Assembly (NCBI GenBank): GCA_039881145.1
Contig: JAYKKI010000090.1
Coordinates: 6,173,501-6,237,500, forward strand
Direction: 5' to 3'
DNA length: 64,000 nt
DNA from: Druceiella hillmani
Lineage: Eukaryota; Arthropoda; Insecta; Lepidoptera; Hepialidae
The notes beneath the pieces are model-generated. The model saw only the letters and a program-made list of their open reading frames with translations. It was not told where the DNA came from and did not search any database. Position numbers and translations under genes: made by a program. Numbering within the stretch: position 1 is the stretch's first letter; every line of letters starts with the position of its first letter. Positions 12,590 to 23,919 of this stretch are shown piece by piece.

Positions 12590-12850
12590 ATCGCCAGCGA
12601 TTCGCTTAATTAACGTCTCTTCCGTTCACCAGCTGCCCCTTCGTGACGAAAGGAAAACTCAGCGGTTCGTTTCGGCGGAGGCCAATTTCCCTGCCCGTGT
12701 TTAATTCGATCAATCGAGCGAGGCTCACTCATTTGTTGGGCACCATTGCCCAGCGACAACGACGCGACCTTACCTTGTTATAAATGCTCCAATTGGCCAA
12801 TAAACTGTATTAATGCACGAATTAATACGACGAACAAATGTCTCAGTAAG
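12590..12850. promoter_or_regulatory. GC-richer island, candidate regulatory/conserved non-coding element
   Basis: The base composition rises sharply above the surroundings, with unique, non-repetitive sequence such as 'cagctgccccttcgtgacga' and 'cggcggaggccaatttccc'. It also has homeodomain-type TAAT cores ('gcacgaattaatacg') and an E-box-like CAGCTG. No frame is open across it. Such islands in AT-rich insect introns are often conserved enhancers. That is inference, because no alignment is available. Confidence 0.35.
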
Positions 12851-14893
12851 CTTGAATAACCAATTGTCAAATTGCGTTTGAAATTATTGTTGTCAAATGA
12901 TCCTGAACAGTCCTTTTTCCTCACCCTTTTCTCCAGTTTTCCAACGAAACATTAATATAATGTATTCTTGACTGATTCCGACACGTTTTTCTAGACTTCT
13001 CTGTTATAACTTTCTACTGTTTTGTCATGATTTTAATCAACATGTTGATAAAAATTCATTGCTAGAATTGCTCTACAAGAAATGAGTTTTATTTATATGG
13101 AAACAAAATTCTACGTCTGGCATGTTAAAAATGTATAATGGTTAATATATAAACGGTTATCTCGAAGATACAGTTATATTGATACCCATGGTATGTCCGT
13201 AGTTTTCAGTTTATAATCTATGGTTTCCTTGACGAATTTTTACCGCCGACGTTGATGTTACGAGTGAGAGTTATATCTATGAAAATGAATCGTTTTTTCT
13301 TTATATAATATAGATAATGTCTAGTTTCTGTATACTGTTATGATAACTTGCTTTTTTTAGGTGCTGACCTCCATGGCTCGTACATAGTTTAAGCTCGTAT
13401 TTTGTGTGTTTTATTATTGAGAACTAATTTCTAGACTGAAAATCTGTATCAGCTTAAATTTTTCAAAGAATTCCTGTTATCGGTTTGAAGTTATAGAATT
13501 TTTCTCAATATATGAGCTGTATAAAGTACTATTTTTGCTGATAACAAAATGTATTGCTTTTAAATTGTTTTTGCTAAGTCATAAAATGTATGGAGGAAAG
13601 ATAAATTTGGATTTACTGCAAAAAGACGAATTTTCAGCTGGAAACAAATACGTAAGTTTGTGATTTTAATTTATACTGCATTGACACTTTTAACAAATCT
13701 GAAAAATGTATATTCTTCCTACGTCAAGTTTTTTTACGTGAAATATCTTTAAAATCGATGCCGTGTGTGGAGATGCAATCATGTACAAATGAGCTTCGTT
13801 TCTGTAGAAGTACCTAATTTTTAACTTAATAATTCGACTAAAAATGAACGTAGCACCGTTATCTGTCTCGACCTAAGAAGAAGGATGAAACTTGGTGCCA
13901 ATTTGACATTCATGGCGATAGAACGTCAAAATCCGTTCACGTGCTAAGTAAACTCTCAACTAACCAACCACTTATGGGAAAACTGGATAGATTTGATATT
14001 TGCGAGAGGTATTCAAATAATTTCAAAATCTTACGTTGCACACTACTATCCAGTATCTAATAAATATTAGTTATAAATTAATTAAACGATTTAAAACTAA
14101 AAATTCATTTCATTTATTGTCGTTTTCACAAAAATAATATAATGTGTTTGGCATGGCAATTTCTGTTTTTATCAGCGTTTTACATATACTTTCCTAATTA
14201 TTTAAACGTATTTTATGAAACGTGGTGTTTAATTAGCTATAATCAATCAAAATGATAAATGGATTGAAAACATTAAAGAAGCGTCTATAATGGAAAGCTT
14301 ATGTACAAACGATTACGAAATATTTTTAGAGTTTACTTAATTATCACGGTAATTATGAAAAATACCTAATGCTTTTTCTCATTTGCACATTGAAATGGTA
14401 ACAACAATGTAAAATAAAGACAGATACATGAGATGAGAAATTATATCTCAATGTTTAGATAATATCGGTTACTTATAAATAAATTGTAAAATCTTTTTAA
14501 TAAAAAAGTCATAAATATTAAAAAAAAAAGTATTGCTATTAAGTAAGCCAGTCGTTATACCTAACGAGTTATATAAAGCAGAAATTGCTTCGTTTGTTAA
14601 TTTGACCATGTACAGACACTAATTCTAAACATTTTTTTATATATTTTGTCGTGGTAAATCTAAAAAAAATATAATATAATAGTGGCGATAAAATATAAGT
14701 ATTTCTTCGGCCTCAGTAAATATGATCATATTTCTAAACACAGGTCACGTCTCAAATGGTTGAAGAATCGCAATCGACCTCAACTTCATATACTTAAGAT
14801 TTTTATTAATTATATATTGTTATATCAACAAATTCTCAGATTTTGAAATTATTTAAACTCTTGTCTGCTCACGGTCTTGGGTTACGTTCTACT

Positions 14894-14896
<3 letters not shown>
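12851..14896. other. AT-rich non-coding DNA, no gene seen
   Basis: No tandem structure or coding signal was found. It ends at a (TA)n tract. Confidence 0.5.

Positions 14897-14953
<57 letters not shown>
14897..14953. repeat. (TA)n microsatellite
   Basis: About 57 bp of pure alternating TA. Confidence 0.95.
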
Positions 14954-14956
<3 letters not shown>

Positions 14957-14965
14957 CTAACTACA

Positions 14966-15065
14966 TCAAGTATTATTAAATATGTATTGCGCTAGGAATT
15001 CCATATTAGTTACGACTTATGATAAAGTATTACTTGCACCGATTTGTGAAAAACATGGAAACCTG
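14966..15065 (+). repeat. Dispersed repeat, copy 1 of 2
   Basis: 'agtattattaaatatgtatt', a 'gctaggaattccatattagt' block and 'acgacttatgataaa' correspond to 56878-56970 ('gctaggaaacccatattagt', 'atgacttacaatgaaa') with moderate identity. The function is unknown. Confidence 0.6.
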
Positions 15066-15149
15066 AATGCAGGTTACTAGTTCCATAATATATTTCAACC
15101 TGCATGGTCGAAATATGTTATTAAGTATAATTCGATATAATGAAGTGAG

Positions 15150-15510
15150 CAAAAACGAGATATATCCAAGGTAACCCAGGGTAACGGGGACACATGAAGA
15201 GAGGCAGAATTAAATATGGTATTATCCGCCAGTCTCCGACCGTATAATATTCGAATTAGTAAAATGGAATAAACATGATGTTAACAGGCGGAAATGCAAT
15301 CGCTTGGAAATAGTACAGGGGGCCCGCAACATTTTCGGATCTTTGCGATTAAGAGTAGCTCTTTATCATTCCCCTTCCCTCTCTTTTCATTTCAACAACT
15401 ATGAAAGGGCTCACGTGTCCTAGCAACAGTGAGTCGACTCTCGTGAAGATCTTGCCCCGATAGAAGATCGTTGTCGGCGAGCTGCTTTATTAAACCTTAT
15501 TTTCTTTTCT
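15150..15510. promoter_or_regulatory. GC-richer island, candidate regulatory element
   Basis: Unique sequence that is clearly less AT-rich than its surroundings, with no open frame. It includes 'gggctcacgtgtcctagcaa' (CACGTG E-box), a pyrimidine-rich 'ccccttccctctctttt' run and 'gggggcccgcaac'. It lies upstream of the LINE fossil and the twin hairpins but shares nothing with them. Confidence 0.35.
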
Positions 15511-15669
15511 CGTGATCGAGATAAACGTAATAGTCTTGTACAAATATTAGTTATACGAATTGTGTTGTTTTAGTTCAAAAATAGAAAATGGAAGAAAAAT
15601 GCCAATGAGTCATTGATGATTTAAATGAAACTGATACTTTAATATCATTAACAGACTCGTATATAAAAT

Positions 15670-15748
15670 GACAAAAACCGAACCTGATGAGGTTCGGTTT
15701 TTGTCAAAAAATAAGACGCATTTGCGATGGCAAATGCGTCTTATTTTT
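15670..15748. other. Two back-to-back perfect hairpins
   Basis: Hairpin 1 has a 15-bp perfect stem (15670-15684 with 15691-15705) and a 6-nt loop. Hairpin 2 has a 19-bp perfect stem (15707-15725 with 15730-15748) and a 4-nt loop. They are separated by one base and unrelated in sequence. On the minus strand they lie 120-200 nt beyond the stop of the LINE fossil at 15870-16315, so they may belong to its 3' untranslated region. Stem-loops near the 3' end are how several LINE reverse transcriptases recognise their RNA. Confidence 0.85.
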
Positions 15749-15869
15749 ATCTCTATGTAAATTTATTTAATTATTTTTATACACGAATCAATCGATAAAT
15801 TACAAGTAACCTACTCGTAACAATAAAAATATAATGCAAACAAAGTTTAACATTTTAGAGTACAGAAGA

Positions 15870-16315
15870 ATTAAAAATGATAACGACGATACATTTCGAC
15901 AAATTTACTTTCATTCATCATAGAAAAAACATATTCTGGTGTGACCCTAATGAGGTGTTTAAACAGTTGAAGCTTTGAGCAGTTCTGATATAATTCGGTT
16001 CTAGAGGATGGAACAGCAAAAAGGTGATGATTGTGTGAGCGTAGGAAAATGTCAGGTACGAAGAATAAAAGTTCACTCTATAATATAGGGCATAACATTT
16101 TTCCATTTAATAGATATAAGATAAATTTCATAAGCGCAACGTCTCTTCTGAGCTGCAAGGAATGGAAACCTAGCCCATCCAATAGGAAGTCAGGAAGAAA
16201 AAGAAAGCGGAAGTGACCATACTCTCTCCTACTGTACAGGCGAATTGATGACACGGATTGAAAATACTTTGAATACACGAATCCAAGTTTTCGCGACGAT
16301 TTAGTTTTTATGTCC
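15870..16315 (-). pseudogene. Non-LTR retrotransposon (LINE) reverse transcriptase, 3' end fossil
   Basis: On the minus strand, in two frames, the C-terminal region of a Jockey/CR1-type ORF2 is visible. First comes 'KLGFVYSKYFQSVSSIRLYS', which fits the R-x-LGF-I-x-R…F…LY motif. Then comes 'LGFHSLQLRRDVALMKF' followed by 'YLLNGK', fitting L-G-L-x-S-L-E-x-R-R-x…F-x-x-K-L-L-N-G. A TAG and a frame change follow near 16078, then 'ELLFFVPDIFLRSHNHHLF' and 'AVPSSRTELYQNCS', fitting …FxVPxxRTNYGxNS. The frame ends at a TAA at 15871-15873. The catalytic core (YADD region) is not present, so the copy is 5'-truncated or eroded. The clade is not certain. It is inactive. Confidence 0.68.
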
Positions 16316-16599
16316 TGTGTATCTTTTAAATTTAGACATATAAAAGAAGAAATTGACTGACTGATTGGTTAACATATCAGACAGTACAGACATGTTAGAT
16401 AATCAGTTAATCAATTTTGTCTTTTATACTATTATGTACTACTGGTAAATATAGGGTAGCCATTCATTAGGGAGTTTTCAAAACTCAATCATTAAAGGAG
16501 TAAAATGGCCTTAAAGATTGTGTAAACAATTTTTTGAAGTGCAAACTGTACTTGCACGATTAGCATTCCATGCCATCAACATTCCAATTAAATATTAAC

Positions 16600-16720
16600 A
16601 GTAAGGCACCATGAGTTTAAAAGGGGCCTAACTGCCGTGCTACCCGCCGCCGACAGCACCAATACACAATCACATCGCGTATGCGTGGAGCTAATTAAGA
16701 AGCATTAAACATTTTGAAAA
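16600..16720. promoter_or_regulatory. Small GC-richer island, candidate regulatory element
   Basis: A unique block 'ctacccgccgccgacagca' is followed by 'gtggagctaattaagaagc' with a homeodomain-type TAATTA core. No open frame was seen. Confidence 0.28.
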
Positions 16721-17079
16721 ACGTTACATCATGAGAAATATTTTGTTTATCGAAAAACTTTTTCTTTAAAACCAATGGCTCAGCGGCTATAAGGTAATAA
16801 AGAATTAAGTTGTTTATGAAAGTTATTCGCGCTAGAATTTTCTAAATCCTGATAAATTTGGTGCAATCTACACCTAATTCCCAATGTTTTTGTTTTTTTA
16901 GATTCAAACAGCAGTTTATAAAAATAAATCATATATAGTGTCTACTTCGTGTTTAATAAGCCTTTATTTGCTACCTTACACGATAACCTTGAAATAAATT
17001 TTCTTTTATTCTCCATATTAACCCACTCCTCCCCCCCCCCCGAAATTAATCCGCAAGATCAAAATTGATCCATTTATAC

Positions 17080-17170
17080 TTCACATCTATAATAGGTCCA
17101 CCATGATCAGTGCTAAATTTCAAAATTGCCGAGAAAAGTGTCTGTAACAGACGGACCTGCACCAAAGTGA
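17080..17170 (-). repeat. Dispersed repeat, family C fragment, reversed
   Basis: On the minus strand it reads 'gtccgtctgttacagacac', then 'attttgaaatttagcac'. This matches the order of the copy at 56475-56640 ('ccgtccgttacagccg', 'ttgaaatttggcgcagtac'). A poly-C run lies just upstream at 17030-17041. Confidence 0.55.
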
Positions 17171-17884
17171 TACCATTAGTTTTTCGTGTTAGCAATTTTG
17201 CCAAGGGACACTAAAAATACATGATCTCTTTGATTTCAAAACTTCTTAGAAGCATTTCAAAAAATAAATAATTAAATACATGTTTTTGTAAATCAACCCC
17301 TAGGGATATCAGTACTATAAAGGTCATGTAAACATGTACATATGTGTTCTAATTATTACATTATCCATGTATGTACCAGTTGTGCACTTGAGGTTACGTC
17401 AGTATGTCATACTATGGGTAAGTGGCCAAGTTTAGTTTCGAACATTTCCATAAAACTTATTTGTACTACTAGGAAGTCCTTGTAAATATTTGTTACATAT
17501 CCATCCTTTCTATTTTATTCCAATTAACTAATGAAGGGGAAAATAGGTTTATTTATTCCACTTTCAATGCTTAACTATTTAACTGATTTTTATTAAATTT
17601 TGCCAAAAAAATACTTGTTTCATGAAGATAAACACAAAGTATTTATGCAAGAAATACTGATTTCTTACCAGTGATGCTATGGAATATAACTATTTATTTC
17701 ACAGGGCCACAAAGCGTTTAGTATAGGGGTAACCTTTAATAATATTTAAACAGTGTTAATGATAAAAGTAGACAAATTAAGAAATATTGTAGTACAAATT
17801 ACGTCCTGATTCGTCATTCCAGTTAAACTCATCATGAGGGGAAAAGTATCATTTTTTCTAAATATTAGTGTATTTTCAAATTTA
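17171..17884. other. AT-rich non-coding DNA, no gene seen
   Basis: Nothing recognisable on either strand. Confidence 0.5.
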
Positions 17885-18085
17885 CAACATCTAAACGGAG
17901 CTCACGGCCACTAAATGCAGGTGCGACCTAGCGTCGGGCTCGCCTGTTTCCCATTCAGTGCATTCAATATGGAGAGCGTGCATGCACACGCAGTTGAAAT
18001 GCCTTTACCGAGGCTAAATTTGTTACTGTTCTATGTAAACTTTTTGGATAAATGTAATGTTGTTATTCGAGTTACACTTGGATTC
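17885..18085. promoter_or_regulatory. GC-richer island, candidate regulatory element
   Basis: Unique sequence including 'ggtgcgacctagcgtcgggc' and 'gcgtgcatgcacacgc' (a near-palindrome centred on GCATGC). A 61-residue open frame at 17915-18100 crosses it but has no family resemblance and no splice context, so I do not call it a gene. Confidence 0.3.
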
Positions 18086-19555
18086 GGCATTATTGCGTGA
18101 TTTGAATTTTTTTTGCTTTCTATGAAATAACAATTGAAATACAATTGAATGTAAATGCTATAAAAATATGCTTACGAATGAAAGACGGAACGCGCTGCCT
18201 ATAGGAAAGCTATAGGAAATTTTCGCGACCTGTCCTCGATGAGTAACACACAATAAGAATTTTAATGATAAATAAAAGTATTAATAATGAACGTCATATT
18301 TGTGAATATTTTTATAAAAACCTATGAATCTTTATGAAAATAAATTTCGCTGTTGGCAAGTGATACCATCCCAAATACCAAGTAATACTAATTAGTAATG
18401 ATAATAAATGTTGTTATATCCAATAGTTATTATTTTTGTAACTCTACGTGGATCAAAAGCTAGTACTTATGTAAATATACCGACAGATGGCGATAAGTTA
18501 GCGTTATAGGCCGGTGAAACACCAGGAAAATACACGTCAGCTTTTCATCTCACAATACTATAGGAGTTTCACTTCATAAAGTAGTGAAATAAATATTGAA
18601 AATATAAAGTTGACGTTAGTTTTTCGTCATTATTTCAATATACACAATTGTATCAGGTGGTCAATACATTATTTTACAATATTTATAATGTAGATATATC
18701 ATCGGTTGCTATGTGTATTAATACTTTCAGGTGACATATTTTCAACCTTGCGTCACTTCGCCTTCAACAATTTTGAAAAATAATATACTTGTTATTTTTT
18801 TGACATTTATCAAATGTAATGACTAAACGTATGAGTAAGTATGTTTATGCCAGTATCATTAATAGAATAATCTTTTAGTACAGTCATAAAAAAAGATTTA
18901 AGTATAAAATTGTAACGAACCACGAGATAGTTTTTAAAATTACTTTCGAACTGGATTATGACCTTAATTTAAAAACATGTTTTATTAAACTAGCATACTA
19001 TTGTATCACGTATAAAATTAATATATTATCCAGACTTATGTTCACGCTCAAAAAAATAACAATTTTATTTTGCATTCTAGGGTTAATAAAATGTACTGTA
19101 TATTTAGTTTCATAACACAGGCTGTAAGTACGCAAAAATTTCATTGATGTTATTTGAGTATTTAAGACAAACAAATAAACCCACTTTCGCATTTATAAAA
19201 TTATGTTAGAGTACTATTCTATACGCTGTGAACTTCTCATTGATAATCATCCCAAATCTACATATAATTTATTATTTTTAATACAATTGTTTCCGAGAAC
19301 TACATAATATTTAAACTTTAAATTTGATTACTTCTACTGGCGACCATAGTTTAGGTTCGACTACAGATAGTCATTTACAGAATTCGTTATTTAATTCAAT
19401 TAATTGTCAATTTGGTAGTCAAACCTTTTATTTCGGTGAATGTTTTATTTTTATGTAGTTAAATATTTATAGTTGCGATATAGCCTGTCAAATAAGATGG
19501 CCGATTCTGAGTTGACATACAAGATAATTGTATGTCAATTGTTGAATGACATGTA
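18086..19555. other. AT-rich non-coding DNA, no gene seen
   Basis: No repeat array or coding signal. 'cgacagatggcgataagtta' at 18481 is a short motif also seen in variant form at 33215 and 2620. Confidence 0.5.
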
Positions 19556-19557
19556 AA

Positions 19558-20097
19558 ATTTAAAAAAAACCGCCAAGTGGGAGTGGAACTTGCACTTTGA
19601 GGGTTCCGTACATATTCAGGCATTTATAAACTTTTAATGGTACATAATATACTTATTAAACTATATCCAAAATTTTTTAGAGCGGAAATATATTACTTAT
19701 TTATATATTTCAAAGGCGCATATTAAAAAAAAATTTCTTATGTGATATAATTACAAATTAACAATTTCGTCCTTTACTTGTGCTGTGAGACCTTGCTTTT
19801 TGCCAAATTTTATGATTCTAGGTGAACGGGAAGTTCACCATAGGTTTTGATTTATTTGCGGGTGTCAAAATGTGCGGCATAAATGGCCGTATTTTTAGGG
19901 TTGATTGCATTGACTTAGAATTTTGATTTTCTTACAGCCCCAAAGGAACGTAGATCTAAGTATTTAAAATTATTTCAACTTAATACCTCTACGCATTTCT
20001 GGAAAAAAGAGTCTTGACCGACTGATAAACGGACAAAGAAGTGATCCGATAGGAATACTTTTTTCCTTTTGAGGTACTGAACCTTAAAAAAGGTGTT
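19558..20097 (+). repeat. Near full-length lepidopteran-type dispersed repeat, family A
   Basis: It starts 'aaaccgccaagtgggagtgg' and 'gagggttccgtacat' and ends 'ttccttttgaggtactgaac'. In between lie 'tgtgctgtgagaccttgct', 'aacgggaagttcacc' and 'cttgaccgactgataaacgg'. A reversed copy with the same block order lies at 38885-39290, and shorter pieces lie at 26745, 33540 and 36328. This family is abundant in moths and butterflies as I recall it. It has no coding capacity; the minus-strand frame at 19975-20175 falls in its end. Confidence 0.75.
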
Positions 20098-20749
20098 TAT
20101 AAATTTATAAATCATAACACTTATTATTATAATATAAAGACAAAAAGCATTTATTATATTTTGGTGTATAAACAAAACTATTTTTTAGATGAACATCTAT
20201 TTGAAAATTTGTGACGAATTTTATTTCGTTCAACGTTTTCCTTTTTTAAGAAATGGCAATTGTTGCAAAAATGGATAAGTATTAGAAGATGGCTATCTTC
20301 TGTAACAACCATTTTTATGCTGTAAAAATGAAATAAAATTTGACACTAACGTATTTCTATGCGAGAGAACATTATTTTAAGTAATGACTATATTTAGTAA
20401 TTACTCTAATATATCTTAAAAACAAAAATTATTCCCACCAGATTTTTAAACTCGTACATTAATTTTTCACCTCAAGGATATTGAAAATTAGAATAGTTTA
20501 AGAAAGATAGCATATTGTTCTTAAATGCTGTCAAGTAAAAAAATGAAATAATAGTTTTTAAGCGAATAAAAAAATATTCAAGGTAATTTTTTGTATACTT
20601 TGTAACAATTCGCTCTTCTGAAAAGCAGTTGTATCAAATAAACATTATAAAATAACCAAGGTCTAATAGATCATCTATATTTAATGACATTATTGAACCT
20701 AGTTAAACGAAATAATTTTATCTGACACTTCTAATATGTTTTTCATATT
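20098..20749. other. AT-rich non-coding DNA, no gene seen
   Basis: Nothing recognisable. Confidence 0.5.
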
Positions 20750-21110
20750 TTGCGAATCATCTAGTTATAGTTATAGTTAATTATATTTGCCCAACTTTTA
20801 TCGTTTAGTTATAGTTATAGTTAATTATGGTTGCACAACTTTTATCGTTTAGTTATAGTTAATTATAGTTTCACTATTTTTATCATCTAGTTACAGTTAT
20901 ACTTAATTACAGTTGCACTACTTTTATCAATAACTGTGTCCCGCGGTTTCACCCGCGTAGAACTATATTAATTAAGCTAATCTCCTTCCGCGGTCACTAA
21001 ACGCCACCGCTACGTTCGATAAACGACATCGATCGGTGATCCTAAGATCACTTGTATATCGACGGAAATACCCGTGATGATCAACCAATAATAAAAAGAC
21101 AGTATTCCCC
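20750..21110 (+). repeat. 'Tagttatagtta' tandem block plus 'cccgcggtttcacccgcg' repeat
   Basis: Four diverged copies of a ~50-bp unit with 'tagttatagttaattatagt' and 'cacaacttttatcgttt' (20750-20930) run into 'tgtcccgcggtttcacccgc' and 'cttccgcggtcactaaacgc'. The GC-rich part is a signature block of dispersed repeats found widely in Lepidoptera (memory, not searched). The tandem block may be the repetitive end of the same element. Confidence 0.65.
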
Positions 21111-21529
21111 GACTTTCGTCATATTTTTATCACTTTTATACTCCTATAGACAATAGTGTATTGATATATAGTAACCATATTCTCAGTATATTATATGTCT
21201 TGTAACCATATTCTACAAGGAGCCAACAATTTTGGATGTATGGTAGAGATAATTGCAAACATAAAAACGAAGCAAACAATTTTTTTTGGCCTTCTCACTA
21301 CTCTGGCTACCTATAAATTCGAAATGATTATATATGACCTATAATATTTCTCAAAGTACGGCTTTCTAACATATAAATAATTTTTAAAATCGGACTTGTG
21401 GTTGCATAAATGAGGGTAAACAAACAAGTATTTTTTACGCTTTACATGTTAGTGTAGGTTAATTGCAGTTACGACTCTAAATAATGTATCTATAGAAAAT
21501 TTAATTAATTAAACAACATTTAACATACA
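21111..21529. other. AT-rich non-coding DNA, no gene seen
   Basis: Probably decayed continuation of the repeat to the left; no distinct feature. Confidence 0.4.
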
Positions 21530-22020
21530 GGTACGTCAGGGAGCTAATTACACAGAGATTATATAGGGATAGGATCAAACAACTGGCCCCTGGAGGCTAC
21601 AATTTGGATGCCGGAAGGAAAAAATATATGGGAAGCTTTCACTATCGAAGCCTATCTTATTTTAGCCATCGCATTAGATTGGGTGCTTTTTATCAAAGTC
21701 GTTTGGAACTTCCGTGGAATAAGCAATGAAATTAGTGGGAAAGCATAGGTGTGGCGATCTACGTAAAGTAATGTTGTCTACACATGGAGCAAACGAAATA
21801 TATGAAACAAAAAGCTCTTTCTTTTCCGGAAGTAAAAATATGTAACATTCATACAAAATTTATTTCGATTAGAGCTAGAAGATTCGCATTGTACGTCCGC
21901 GTTGTTGTGACGATGCAATCAGTACGGGATTAGGCTACGAAACGTAGCGCGGTTTTGCTCATGTGATTGCTACATCTACGCCTTAGAAGAGCCGTATATT
22001 GAATGTAGCTTCTTTAGACG
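21530..22020. other. Unique, less AT-rich stretch of unknown nature
   Basis: It includes 'aactggcccctggaggctac' and 'ggctacgaaacgtagcgcgg' (a short inverted repeat around ggctacg/cgtagc). The minus-strand frame at 21674-21856 shows no domain. It could be a regulatory island or an unknown mobile element. Confidence 0.3.
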
Positions 22021-23129
22021 ATGGAATGATATTTTAACCCTTTTTGAAATAAGGATTTTGACTCGAATATAATATTAACAAGATGTCTCATAGGCATTTT
22101 GTGGATGAAGTCGATAATGGTGATTTTTTAAATTTGCTTTTATCTTATAATCAAATTAAAGTTCGGTTTTCGTGATACGATGGTTCCTTGACCAATATAA
22201 ATATTCACACTTGAAATGATATTGTATTTATTCAATTCGTGGGGTATTTTAATATAAAAAATATATAATGTTGCATTTTTCAGTAAAATTTCAGTCATCA
22301 TAGTTTAATAAAAATCTGAGACGGAAAATCGAAGATAAAGAAATCTGATTGAAAAATCAAAACTTTATTTTTTTTCAATTCATAGGGTCTTCTTATCATA
22401 CTTTAAGTATATTAAAGTTACTTTAAATATATTAAATTTATCATACGTTTTATTTAAATTATCATAATTTAAGTATATTAAAGTTACACTAAAATTTTTT
22501 AAATAGAAAATTTGTTTGGCCGGTTGACGTGAAGCGTTTATCATCGTACAGTTTGTATTATCCAGATAATTATAGTATATACAATATTTTTTAGAAAATG
22601 TGAGCAATGAAAAATAATGAAGTATGTTAGGTGCACTTGCTATGTTAAAATAGTATATATCGTACTGTAACCTGCAGACAATTCCAAAGATATATGTTAG
22701 TTCATAATACATTCCAAAATACTGTTCAATCGTTGCTGAGGTATTAGTTAACGTTTTCTTGATATTGTATTGAGATTGATTTTATTCCTTGCACCTTTAG
22801 ATATATATTTTTTTAAATATAATTAAAATCTGGCTGACATTTGCATGATAGGAATAAAGAAAACAAATGATGAGTGAATTCTGTACACGGAAAATTGTTT
22901 AAAACAGTGATTGATTTATGGTATAGAATGATAATAGAAGCCAGAAACCTGTTTTAAACAATTTTGTCTATCTGTTTGTGTGTTAATTTGTTCTTTAACC
23001 ATGCGAAAAACCAAAAAATGTTTAAACAATCCTAATAACTTTTTTTATACCGAATTCCACACGAATGTAGATAGATAAAAATTTAATATATAGTTTTTAG
23101 TCGCGCACTTAAAAACAGAATCTGTGTTA
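22021..23129. other. AT-rich non-coding DNA
   Basis: A short direct repeat ('tttaagtatattaaagttac') at 22400-22490 creates most of the 110-residue minus-strand frame there, which is therefore not a gene. Nothing else was seen. Confidence 0.5.
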
Positions 23130-23282
23130 AGATAACTCATCCGTTTATCCATTTTCACAGCTATTTTTATCAGAAAACGTTTAACGTAAAAATTTGAAAT
23201 TTAGCTTAGTACTAAAGGATATTTATCCGCAAACGTCGCTATAATTAACATTCAAAAATATTTCAATGTAACTACGTTGTGG
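23130..23282 (+). repeat. Dispersed repeat, family C
   Basis: 'catccgtttatccattttca', 'aaaatttgaaatttagctta' and 'taacattcaaaaatatttc' appear in the same order as at 56480-56620 ('catccgtccgttacag', 'ttgaaatttggcgcag', 'taacactcaaaaatattta'). Confidence 0.6.
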
Positions 23283-23499
23283 AGGGATGATTCTTTAAGT
23301 TTGTTAACCTTTTTTAGAGAAACGGAATACGTCTATAATTACTAAATTGTTCCTGATTGTAACCTAAGGTAGACTAATTATATTTTTTTCTTAATAAATA
23401 ATATTAGAATTAACAATATGTTCTTGTTCTTGTGCATTTTTCCCTTTCCCGGAAGTTCATTTGTTATATTTTTACTTTAAGAAACGTGGCAACCCTAAA

Positions 23500-23650
23500 T
23501 ATATAACGTTATAAACGTCACGTGAAACGTATAAAGGTCACGTCACGTGAAACATTATATCAAACGTTATAAACGTCACGTGAAACGCTAGATGAATTAC
23601 GTCAAAATAACTTTAGTTGTCTACAAAGCATATTACACGTGTAATATTGA
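23500..23650. promoter_or_regulatory. E-box cluster: four CACGTG sites in ~125 bp
   Basis: CACGTG occurs at 23519-23524, 23544-23549, 23577-23582 and 23636-23641. The first three share the extended context GTCACGTGAAAC, and the block 'aacgttataaacgtcacgtg' is tandemly duplicated with a 58-bp offset. The fourth sits in a perfect palindrome, ATTACACGTGTAAT. CACGTG is the site of bHLH factors such as CLOCK/CYCLE, USF and MITF types. In this AT-rich DNA four sites by chance are very unlikely, though part of the density comes from the duplication. Regulatory use is inferred. Confidence 0.5.
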
Positions 23651-23739
23651 ACCAGGCACAAAATCAACTCAAAACAGCTCCTACAATAATATTAGGATCT
23701 CTATTTTCCCTAAGAGGAAAAGCTAAAAGGGTGTCCATA

Positions 23740-23900
23740 TTTAACTCATTCCGACTTTATCACTGTCTTCCGAGCCCGTTCCCGTTACATAAACAATTGA
23801 GTGAGTCGTCTTCGGCACGAGGAAGGGCGCGTGCTCCCGCAGACCTGTTGATTTACATAATCGATGAGAGACAGGAAAACTCTGGTTATGGCGCGTACAG
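23740..23900. promoter_or_regulatory. GC-richer island downstream of the E-box cluster
   Basis: Includes 'cttccgagcccgttcccgtt' and 'gcacgaggaagggcgcgtgc'. A 100-residue plus-strand frame (23617-23919) spans the E-boxes and this island. It shows no domain and its start lies among repeats, so I read it as chance. The island could be a promoter or enhancer. Confidence 0.3.
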
Positions 23901-23919
23901 ACAATGCAAATGCATATAA

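Noticed and set aside
15670..15748. Twin hairpins as bacterial-type intrinsic terminators or contamination
   Set aside because: The surroundings are clearly insect nuclear DNA with LINE and lepidopteran repeats. There is no bacterial gene, and the hairpins lack an operon context.
23617..23919. 100-residue frame downstream of the E-boxes
   Set aside because: No family resemblance. It spans a compositional boundary and looks like chance.
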